A DNA stretch of 5,133 nucleotides. Origin: Actinomycetota bacterium. Its GTDB lineage: Bacteria > Actinomycetota > Thermoleophilia > Gaiellales > Gaiellaceae. The stretch is from contig JACDAS010000181.1 in assembly GCA_013695295.1 (NCBI GenBank), positions 1 to 5,133 on the forward strand. The letters are read 5' to 3'. The position numbers and the translations under genes are program-made. The notes beneath the pieces are model-generated. The model did not search any database, was not told the origin of the DNA, and worked only from the letters and a program-made list of their open reading frames with translations. Shown here in pieces: positions 1 through 5,122 of this stretch. How positions within the stretch are numbered: position 1 is the stretch's first letter; each line of letters opens with the position of its first letter.

Positions 1-1317
1 TACCTGAACGGCTATGGAGAGACCCGGCCGCGTGAGATCCCGCCCGGCTGGAGCGAGTGGCACGGGACGCCCGACCCGGACGCGAAGTTCTACTTCGGCT
101 TCAGGCTGAACGAGAACGGCTCGCTCAGGCGCTATGGCAAGGAGCCCGGCTCCTACCAGACGGACGTCTACGCCCGGAAGGCGGTCGAGATCGTCGGCCG
201 CCGCGCCCGCTCGGTCCGGCCGTACTTCCTCTGGGTCGCCTTCCTCGCCCCGCACGCCGCGAGCTCGCGGTCGGTGCCCGTCAAGGGGCCGTTCGGCTTC
301 CCGCAGGTGGCTCCGCGCCACAGGGGGCGGTTCGCGCGCGAGCCGCTGCCGAGACCACCGTCCTTCAACGAGGCGGACGTCTCGGACAAGTCGGCGGAGA
401 TGCGCTCGAGGCCGCCGCTCGCGGCCGACCTCGTGCAGGAGGTGGAGAAGCTCTATCGCCGCCGGCTCGAGTCGCTGCTCGCCGTCGACGAGGCCGTGGG
501 CCGGATCGTTCGCGCCGTCGAGCGAAGCGGAGAGGCGGCCAACACGCTGATCCTCTTCACCTCGGACAACGGCTACTTCCAGGGCGAGCACCGGATCTCG
601 CACGGGAAGATCTTCCCCTACGAGCCCTCGATCCGCGTGCCGCTGCTCGTCCGCGGCCCGGGGGTGCCCGCCGGGCAGCGGCTGCCTCAGCTCGTCTGGA
701 ACGGCGACCTGGCCCCGACGATCCTCGACTACGCCGGCGCCGGGGCCGACCTGCCCGCCGACGGCAGGTCGCTGCGGCCCCTCTTTGAGGATCCCGGCAG
801 GGAGTGGGGGCGTGACGTCCTGATCGAGAGTCCGAACGAGGAGGGCTACGGCATCCGGACGCCGCGCTTCAAGCTGATCCGGTTCCCCGCCGGGGACGTC
901 GAGCTCTACGACCTGGCCAGGGATCCCGACGAGGTCGCGAGCCTCGGCCGTGACCCCCGGTACGCCCGCATCCGGCGCGACCTCCTCGCCCGCCTCGGGC
1001 GGCTGCTCCGCTGCTCGGGCAAGGAGTGCCGGCGCGGGCCGGCTCTGCGGCTCCGCGTCGCCTACGCCCGTGGCGCTGGCGGGTGTGTCCGGAGCGCCCT
1101 GGCCCTGCGGCCCCAAGGGCCCGACGTGCGCGCGCTCGAGCGCCTCTCGTACACCGTCTCGGGGAAGCGCGCCGCTGTTGCGACGGCCGCCCCGTTCGCC
1201 GTGCGGGTTCCGCTCTCGGCGCTGCGGCCCGGAGTGTCGCAGCGGCTGCGCGCGCGCGCGAGCCTCGAGGACGGCAGGCTCGTCACGCTCGATCGCACCG
1301 TCCGCCGCTGCTCCTGA
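1..1317 (+). CDS. Sulfatase, GlcNAc-6-sulfatase-like (5' end outside window)
   Basis: This is an S1-family (alkaline-phosphatase superfamily) sulfatase that hydrolyses a sulfate ester, probably outside the cytoplasm. The frame is open from base 1, and 438 residues are visible before TGA. YLNGYGE (1-7), GWSEW (16-20) and the later order of motifs resemble human N-acetylglucosamine-6-sulfatase more than short arylsulfatases. FLAPH (81-85) carries the active-site His. SDNGY (188-192) supplies the Asp-Asn metal ligands D189 and N190. K203, in a HGK motif, fits the substrate-binding Lys, and RVPLLVRGPG follows. RFKLI and ELYDLARDPDE (301-311) mark the usual C-terminal subdomain. The CxPSR formylglycine site, the signal peptide and the start lie upstream of the window, roughly 100-150 residues away. 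Residues about 338-438 form an extra domain with four cysteines (338, 343, 362, 437). The natural substrate cannot be told. The Met at residue 92 is internal, not a start. Confidence 0.93.
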   Translation, partial: YLNGYGETRPREIPPGWSEWHGTPDPDAKFYFGFRLNENGSLRRYGKEPGSYQTDVYARKAVEIVGRRARSVRPYFLWVAFLAPHAASSRSVPVKGPFGFPQVAPRHRGRFAREPLPRPPSFNEADVSDKSAEMRSRPPLAADLVQEVEKLYRRRLESLLAVDEAVGRIVRAVERSGEAANTLILFTSDNGYFQGEHRISHGKIFPYEPSIRVPLLVRGPGVPAGQRLPQLVWNGDLAPTILDYAGAGADLPADGRSLRPLFEDPGREWGRDVLIESPNEEGYGIRTPRFKLIRFPAGDVELYDLARDPDEVASLGRDPRYARIRRDLLARLGRLLRCSGKECRRGPALRLRVAYARGAGGCVRSALALRPQGPDVRALERLSYTVSGKRAAVATAAPFAVRVPLSALRPGVSQRLRARASLEDGRLVTLDRTVRRCS

Positions 1318-1332
1318 GCTCGCTTCGCGAGC
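1318..1332. terminator. Small hairpin between convergent genes
   Basis: A perfect 6-bp inverted repeat (gctcgc, loop ttc, gcgagc) begins one base after the sulfatase stop and ends 8 bp before the cupin stop. Its place between two convergent genes suggests a bidirectional transcription end or mRNA 3' protection. No T-tract follows on either strand, so it does not fit a classical intrinsic terminator, and a 6-bp GC stem can arise by chance in DNA this GC-rich. Confidence 0.3.
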
Positions 1333-1340
1333 GCCGCACC

Positions 1341-1700
1341 TCAGGCGAAGAACGTGTCCTCGTGGCGGTAGGGCGGCGCGCAGCAGCAGAGGAAGCGAAG
1401 GACACCGCCGGGCCGGGCGCGGATCTGGTGCCAGGCGCCGGGCGGGATGAGGATCGCGTCGCCGGCCTCGACCGGGGCTCGCTCGCCGTCGACCTCGATC
1501 TCGGCAGCCCCCTCGAGCAGGTAGTAGAGCTCCTCGGAGGCCCGGTGGTAGTGCCGCTCCGTCGCCTGGCCGGGGTCGAGAGTCGCCTCGGCCAGGCTCT
1601 GGTTTCGAACCGGCGCGGTCGGGAGCCCGAGGAGCTCGCGGATCGTGCTCCCGTCGGCCGTCGTGAACGGTTCGGCACTGCGATACGACCGGATCTCCAC
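1341..1700 (-). CDS. Small cupin-domain metal-binding protein
   Basis: This 119-residue protein is a single-domain cupin (Cupin_2 type), a small beta-barrel that usually binds Fe, Mn, Zn or Ni. Motif 1 runs from G44 to G64 and contains H50, H52 and E57, matching the family pattern HxHx(4)Ex(6)G. Motif 2 starts with GDAILIPPGAWH (80-91) and gives the fourth ligand H91. The full ligand set is present, so metal binding is expected. After the barrel comes FLCCCAPPYRHEDT, with C105, C106 and C107 in a row; I recall similar Cys-rich tails in some small cupins. The start is GTG at 1700, chosen for its length and for an AAGAAGG ribosome-binding site upstream. No signal peptide or membrane segment is seen, so it is probably cytoplasmic. 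Cupins of this size include sugar isomerases, dioxygenases and ligand sensors, so the reaction is unknown. It is divergent from the Rieske gene and convergent with the sulfatase. Confidence 0.9.
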   Translation of the reverse strand: MEIRSYRSAEPFTTADGSTIRELLGLPTAPVRNQSLAEATLDPGQATERHYHRASEELYYLLEGAAEIEVDGERAPVEAGDAILIPPGAWHQIRARPGGVLRFLCCCAPPYRHEDTFFA

Positions 1701-1709
1701 AGTTCAGGA

Positions 1710-1716
1710 CCTTCTT
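1710..1716 (-). promoter_or_regulatory. Ribosome-binding site of the cupin gene
   Basis: Read on the minus strand this is AAGAAGG, 9 bases before the GTG start at 1700. It is the best Shine-Dalgarno match in the window and supports the GTG start over internal alternatives. Confidence 0.6.
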
Positions 1717-1727
1717 GGTACTGGAAA

Positions 1728-1745
1728 GCCGTGACGCCGTGACGC
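1728..1745. repeat. Tandem 8-bp direct repeat upstream of the cupin gene
   Basis: The unit GCCGTGAC occurs twice in direct succession and is followed by GC, giving 18 bases of exact period 8. It lies 28-45 bases upstream of the cupin GTG, where a promoter or regulator-binding site is expected. It may be a tandem operator, or only a chance duplication. I see no good TANNNT -10 box for the cupin next to it. Confidence 0.45.
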
Positions 1746-1783
1746 GTTCTTCGCCGCTTTCGACGCTGTCAACCGCCGCCGGA

Positions 1784-1800
1784 GCCGGGCTCTGCCCGGC
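1784..1800. repeat. 7-bp inverted repeat in the divergent intergenic region
   Basis: GCCGGGC and GCCCGGC are perfect inverted copies around a TCT loop. The element lies near the middle of the 195-bp region between the divergent cupin and oxygenase genes. With all-GC arms it could form a stable hairpin or be a dyad operator. There is no T-tract, and no gene ends here, so it is unlikely to be a terminator. Confidence 0.4.
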
Positions 1801-1847
1801 GGGAGGCCTTCTGTGGCGGATGGATCGCTGCGGCCAAGGAGGGGGCT

Positions 1848-1874
1848 CGTGGGGGAACCACGGGTTCCCCCACG
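1848..1874. repeat. Perfect 12-bp inverted repeat upstream of the Rieske gene
   Basis: CGTGGGGGAACC and GGTTCCCCCACG are exact reverse complements separated by only ACG. The element ends 21 bases before the oxygenase GTG. If the TAGGGT box at 1883-1888 is the -10 element, this dyad covers about -47 to -21 and so overlaps the -35 position, as expected for a repressor or activator operator. If transcription starts upstream instead, it would be a very stable 5' leader hairpin. No T-tract follows, which argues against a terminator. A 12-bp perfect match is much longer than expected by chance in 195 bp. Confidence 0.7.
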
Positions 1875-1882
1875 CTACCGCG

Positions 1883-1888
1883 TAGGGT
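1883..1888 (+). promoter_or_regulatory. Candidate -10 box for a leaderless oxygenase-sigma transcript
   Basis: TAGGGT fits the actinobacterial -10 pattern TANNNT. Standard spacing would start transcription at about 1895-1896, the first base of the oxygenase GTG codon or the base before it, giving a leaderless or nearly leaderless mRNA. This would explain the poor Shine-Dalgarno context: GGAG at 1891-1894 is only one base from the start codon. No clear TTGACA-like -35 is visible; that position lies within the 12-bp inverted repeat. The short motif alone is weak evidence. Confidence 0.3.
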
Positions 1889-1895
1889 TTGGAGC

Positions 1896-2951
1896 GTGAC
1901 CGCCGCAGCGCGCACGCTGCCGTGGAGCTGGTACTCCGACCCGGAGATCCTCCGGCTCGAACAGGAGCGGATCTTTCGCCGGGCCTGGCAGTACGTCGGC
2001 CACACGGGCGAGCTCGAGCGGCCCGGCGACCGCTTCCCGGCCTGGGCGGGCGACGTCCCGGTGGCGGTCGTGCGCGGTCGCGCGGGCGAGCTCCGCGCCT
2101 TCCTGAACGTCTGCCGCCACCGTGGCTCGATCCTCGTTGCCGGGCCGGGCCGCCGGGAGTCGATCCAGTGCCCCTACCACGCCTGGACGTACGGGCTCGA
2201 CGGGTCCCTCCTCGCCGCCCCCCGCTCGGAGCGGGAGCCCGGCCTCGACCTGGAGGGCCTGGCGCTCCGCCCGGTCCAGGTCGGAGCCTGGGGCCCCTTC
2301 GTCTTCGTCAATCCGGAGCTCGACGCCCCGCCGCTCGAGGACGCCCTCGGCGAGCTCCCCGCGCTCGCCACGGCGCACGGCCTCGATGTCGACGCGCTGC
2401 GATTTCGCGAGCGCCGCCACTCCTCGCTCGCCGCGAACTGGAAGCTCGCGCTCGAGAACTACCTCGAGTGCTACCACTGCCCGGTTGCCCACCGGGGCTT
2501 CAGCGCGCTCGTCAACGTCGATCCCGAGGACTACGGGCTCGAGGAGCGGCCGGGTCTCTGGAGTCAGTTCGGACGAGGTCGGGACGGCGCCGGCGCCTGC
2601 CAGTTCCACCTGCTCTGGCCGACGTTCCGGCTGAACGTCTTCCCGGGCTCCACGAACGCGTCCGTCGGCCCGCTCCGGCCGGACGGCCCGGGCCGTTGCA
2701 CGGGCTTCCTCGACTACTTCTTCGGGGAGGGGGTCGAGGAGGAGGCCGCGGGGGAGCTGCTGGCGCTCGACGACGAGATCGGACGCGAGGACCGGGCGCT
2801 CGTCGAGGCTGCGCAGCTGGGAGTCGACTCGGGTCTGCTCGAGCACGGGCACCTCCTGCCGGCGAGCGAGCGCCTGATCGCCGGGTTCCAGGAGCACCTT
2901 TCGCTCGCGCTCGACCGCGGAGGGTTACGCGAAGCCAAGGGCGGGGGATAG
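1896..2951 (+). CDS. Rieske non-heme iron oxygenase, alpha subunit
   Basis: This 351-residue protein is a Rieske-type oxygenase alpha subunit, which uses O2 and electrons from a partner reductase for hydroxylation, dihydroxylation or demethylation. The N-terminal Rieske domain carries C73-x-H75 and C92-x-x-H95 for the 2Fe-2S cluster. The catalytic domain has NWK (181-183) followed by ENYLECYHCPVAH (187-199). H194 and H199 are iron ligands, and D299 in the C-terminal EDRALVEAAQ stretch is the likely third ligand. E191 occupies the bridging position between the cluster and iron, which is Asp in naphthalene dioxygenase and Glu in carnitine monooxygenase CntA. The start is GTG at 1896, which places the family-typical SWYSDPEILRLEQERIFRRAW near the N-terminus. 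It is slightly shorter than many relatives (about 370-430). No beta subunit, ferredoxin or reductase gene is adjacent, so electrons must come from elsewhere. The substrate is unknown. The next gene, a sigma factor, follows after one base. Confidence 0.93.
   Translation: MTAAARTLPWSWYSDPEILRLEQERIFRRAWQYVGHTGELERPGDRFPAWAGDVPVAVVRGRAGELRAFLNVCRHRGSILVAGPGRRESIQCPYHAWTYGLDGSLLAAPRSEREPGLDLEGLALRPVQVGAWGPFVFVNPELDAPPLEDALGELPALATAHGLDVDALRFRERRHSSLAANWKLALENYLECYHCPVAHRGFSALVNVDPEDYGLEERPGLWSQFGRGRDGAGACQFHLLWPTFRLNVFPGSTNASVGPLRPDGPGRCTGFLDYFFGEGVEEEAAGELLALDDEIGREDRALVEAAQLGVDSGLLEHGHLLPASERLIAGFQEHLSLALDRGGLREAKGGG
2943..2947 (+). promoter_or_regulatory. Ribosome-binding site of the sigma factor gene
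   Basis: GGGGG lies inside the last codons of the oxygenase gene, 5 bases before GTG 2953 and 11 before the in-frame GTG 2959. It supports translation by ribosomes that have just finished the oxygenase. Spacing fits either start, with 2953 slightly close and 2959 slightly far. Confidence 0.4.
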
Positions 2952-2952
2952 C

Positions 2953-4002
2953 GTGGCCGTGAGCGTCGAGGCTCAGTTGGCCGCGCTGGTCGAGCAGGGC
3001 GAGGAGCAGGGCTGCCTGAACCTGTCTGCCTTCAGCGAGCTCGTCCAGGTGCTCGAGCTCGACGAAGAGCAGGTTGCGGGACTCTACGAGCAGCTCGAGG
3101 AACGCGGGATCGAGCTGAGCGACGACTGCGTGCGCGAGGCCGCCGCGGAGGCCGCGTACGTCAACGCCGATCTCGCCGTCGCGACCACCGACGCGCTCCA
3201 GCTCTTCCTCAACGAGACCGGCCGCTACGCGCTGCTCTCCGCCGCCGAGGAGGTCGAGCTCGCCAAGCGCATCGAGCGCGGGGACCGGGCGGCGAAGGAC
3301 CGGATGATCAACTCGAATCTGCGCCTCGTCGTCTCGATCGCCAAGCGCTACCAGGGCCACGGCCTGTCGCTCCTCGATCTGATCCAGGAGGGAATCATCG
3401 GCCTGATCCGGGCCGTCGAGAAGTACGACTACCGCAGAGGGTTCAAGTTCTCGACCTACGCGACGTGGTGGATCCGTCAGGCCGTCCAGCGGGGCGTCGC
3501 GAACAAGTCGCGCACGATTCGCATCCCCGTCCACATCGTCGAGCGCGAGCACAAGATCGCCCGCGCGGAGCGGACCCTCGCGCCGAGGCTCGCACGACCT
3601 CCGACCGACGAGGAGATCGCGGAGGAGGCGAAGCTGCCGCTCAAGCAGGTGCGAGAAGTCCGGGAGGCGGCAAGGGCGGTGACGAGCCTCGACCGGTCGG
3701 TCGGCGACGAGGGCGACGCCGCGTTCGGCGACCTGCTCGCAACCGAGCAGGCCGACGTCCAGGAGGAGGTCGAGGTGAGTCTGCGGGAGGAGTCGCTCCG
3801 GCGGGCCCTCCGCGATCTCTCCGAGCGCGAGCGCCGGGTGCTCGAGCTGCGGTACGGGCTCGCCGGGGACGAGCCACGCTCGCTCGAGGCGATCGGCAAG
3901 GTGCTCGGAGTCACGCGCGAGCGCGTGCGCCAGATCGAGTCGGACGCGCTCGAGAACCTGGCGCTCCACCGCGAGCTCGAGTCGCTGAGCCCGGCTGCGT
4001 AG
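2953..4002 (+). CDS. RpoD-like sigma-70 family RNA polymerase sigma factor
   Basis: This 349-residue protein directs RNA polymerase to promoters. Residues 7-60 (GEEQGCLNLSAF and following) look like region 1.1 of primary sigma factors. Region 1.2 spans about 79-111 (LFLNETGRYALLSAAEE). Region 2 spans 112-182, with NLRLVVSIAKRY for core binding and GFKFSTYATWWIRQA (163-177) holding the -10 recognition and melting residues. Region 3 follows with RTIRIPVHIVE (187-197), and the region 3.2 finger is at about 249-264. Region 4 has the -35 helix LGVTRERVRQIE (318-329). Two departures stand out: Q179 replaces the Thr at E. coli T440, and the basic patch after the -35 helix is replaced by D331, E334, N335 and A337. 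It is therefore probably a paralog rather than the housekeeping factor, so no symbol is given. Starts at GTG 2953 or 2959 are possible. It is one base downstream of the oxygenase gene, so the two are almost certainly co-transcribed. Confidence 0.95.
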   Translation: MAVSVEAQLAALVEQGEEQGCLNLSAFSELVQVLELDEEQVAGLYEQLEERGIELSDDCVREAAAEAAYVNADLAVATTDALQLFLNETGRYALLSAAEEVELAKRIERGDRAAKDRMINSNLRLVVSIAKRYQGHGLSLLDLIQEGIIGLIRAVEKYDYRRGFKFSTYATWWIRQAVQRGVANKSRTIRIPVHIVEREHKIARAERTLAPRLARPPTDEEIAEEAKLPLKQVREVREAARAVTSLDRSVGDEGDAAFGDLLATEQADVQEEVEVSLREESLRRALRDLSERERRVLELRYGLAGDEPRSLEAIGKVLGVTRERVRQIESDALENLALHRELESLSPAA

Positions 4003-4070
4003 AGGCTTGATGCGAAACTCCGCCGGGCCGGCTGGCCCCGACGGCGGCAGAGTTCACATCAAGCCTCTAC
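3999..4070. terminator. Long imperfect palindrome between convergent sigma and epimerase genes
   Basis: GTAGAGGCTTGATG (3999-4012) and CATCAAGCCTCTAC (4057-4070) are perfect 14-bp inverted copies. Pairing continues inward through 4014-4016/4053-4055, 4018-4020/4050-4052 and 4022-4025/4045-4048, with A4017 bulged. The left arm contains the sigma stop codon and the right arm ends on the last base of the epimerase stop codon. The mismatches C4013/A4056 and C4021/A4049 become G-U pairs in RNA copied from the minus strand, so the stem is more continuous in the epimerase transcript. No T-tract follows either way. It is most likely a bidirectional 3' end structure. A short palindromic repeat family or a tiny mobile remnant with 14-bp terminal repeats is also possible. 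Confidence 0.6.
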
Positions 4071-5122
4071 TAGATCCCTCTGCCGCCGACGCCGCTCAGG
4101 AACTCGCGGCTGCGGAAGCGCCCGCTCGTCCTGCGAGAGAGCGGCGGCGTGTCAGCCTCGGCCCGATCCCGCATCCCCGCGAGGAGCTCGCAGAAGGCCT
4201 CGGAGGCGCTGTGCCGCGGCTGCCAGCCGAGCTCCGTGCGCGCGCGCGTCGTGTCGAGGAGGGGCACCGACAGGGCGAGATCGAGCCAGCCCGCTGGGGT
4301 CGGCTGAAGTCGGAGGCGCCAGGAGAGCGCCGTCGCGGCCCGCAGGACGCGCGCCGGCACCGGGACGAGGCGCGCCCGCAGGAGCCGTGCCAGCTCGGCC
4401 GAGTCGAGCACCGGCTCGGCCGCGACGTTGAACGCCCCGCGCGCGTCGCCCACGGCGGCGAGCCTGTAGGCCTCGCCGACATCCAGAGAGTGCACGCCCT
4501 GGAAGCGGAGCCGGGGCACGTCCGGGAAGATCGGCAGGGCGCCCGGGCGCGCGAGCGGGCTCGGGAAGAGCGGGCCGGCGAAGAGCCTCCGGATGCCCTC
4601 GGCGGCCTCGCGCTTGAAGATCAGGCCCGGCCGCACGCGCACGACCCGAACGGCCGGCCGCTCGCGCTCGAAGCCGTCCAGGCGCCGCTCGACCTCCGCC
4701 TTGTGTCGGGCGTAGAAGCTGGAGTCGATGCCGCCGGCGGGCCAGCTCTCGTCGACATAGCGATCCTTGGGCCCTGGCGAGTAGGCGCCGACGGACGAGG
4801 CGTAGACGAGCGCCGGTACCCCCGCCTCGCCCGCCGCCCGGAAGACGCGCGCGCTGCCCTCGACGTTGACCTCCCAGAGTGTTCGGAGGTCCCGCGAGGG
4901 CTGGATCGCCCACGCCAGGTGGACGACGACATCGGCGCCACGGAGGTGAGGCCGGAGGTCGGTGGAGGTGACGTTCGCCTCCGCCCAGTCGGTGCGCGGG
5001 AAGGCGAGCCCGGGTCGCCGCCGGGCGATGCCCAGGATCGAATCGACGCGCTCGTCCCGGGAGAGCGCCTGCAGCAGGCTCGTGCCGACATTCCCCGTCG
5101 CGCCGATGACGACCACTCTCAC
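4070..5122 (-). CDS. NAD(P)-dependent epimerase/dehydratase (extended SDR)
   Basis: This 350-residue protein is an extended short-chain dehydrogenase/reductase of the sugar-epimerase type. VVVIGATGNVG (3-13) is the Rossmann motif with G7-x-x-G10-x-x-G13. After the second strand comes ARRR (33-36) and no acidic residue, which favours NADP(H) over NAD. DVVVHLAW (64-71) and WEVNVEGS (83-90) are typical strand and loop motifs. The catalytic set is YASS (107-110, likely S109 or S110) and Y137-x-x-x-K141. RPGLIFK (164-170) starts the substrate-binding half. Residues about 320-350 are a low-complexity Arg/Ser/Gly tail that may be disordered. The start is GTG at 5122, placing the Rossmann fold at the N-terminus with GGGA 7 bases upstream. 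Only 11 bases remain upstream, so its promoter is not visible. The substrate is unknown: a nucleotide sugar, or a small ketone or aldehyde as in divergent members. It is convergent with the sigma gene. Confidence 0.92.
   Translation of the reverse strand: MRVVVIGATGNVGTSLLQALSRDERVDSILGIARRRPGLAFPRTDWAEANVTSTDLRPHLRGADVVVHLAWAIQPSRDLRTLWEVNVEGSARVFRAAGEAGVPALVYASSVGAYSPGPKDRYVDESWPAGGIDSSFYARHKAEVERRLDGFERERPAVRVVRVRPGLIFKREAAEGIRRLFAGPLFPSPLARPGALPIFPDVPRLRFQGVHSLDVGEAYRLAAVGDARGAFNVAAEPVLDSAELARLLRARLVPVPARVLRAATALSWRLRLQPTPAGWLDLALSVPLLDTTRARTELGWQPRHSASEAFCELLAGMRDRAEADTPPLSRRTSGRFRSREFLSGVGGRGI

Noticed and set aside
57..788. Plus-strand frame of 243 codons within the sulfatase
   Set aside because: It is a shifted frame of the sulfatase; the true frame carries the SDNGY and RVPLLVRGPG motifs, and this one is Arg/Pro/Ala-rich.
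1248..1260. 13-base alternating GC run, a possible Z-DNA or slippage site
   Set aside because: It encodes the plausible in-frame RARA stretch of the sulfatase C-terminal domain and is short for DNA this GC-rich. The frame is intact on both sides.
1026..1742. Plus-strand frame of 238 codons across the sulfatase end and opposite the cupin
   Set aside because: It overlaps the sulfatase in another frame and the cupin on the other strand, has Arg/Ala-rich composition and no motifs.
1769..2005. Minus-strand frame of 78 codons across the divergent intergenic region
   Set aside because: It covers the inverted repeats and the oxygenase start and has no motif or ribosome-binding site, so it is more likely chance.
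1875..2897. Minus-strand reading frame of 340 codons opposite the oxygenase
   Set aside because: It lies entirely antisense to a gene with complete Rieske and iron motifs, shows no recognisable domain, and is an artefact of high GC at third positions.
2512..3969. Long minus-strand reading frame of 485 codons opposite the oxygenase and sigma genes
   Set aside because: It is the mirror frame of two well-supported genes. The protein is a low-complexity Leu/Arg/Asp/Glu mix with an Arg/Pro-rich end and no known motif, as expected for antisense of GC-rich coding DNA.
3999..4070. Insertion-sequence or MITE interpretation of the sigma-epimerase palindrome
   Set aside because: There is no target-site duplication outside the arms (the flanking bases do not repeat) and no transposase. 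A 3' end hairpin between convergent genes explains it better, though a repeat search was not possible.
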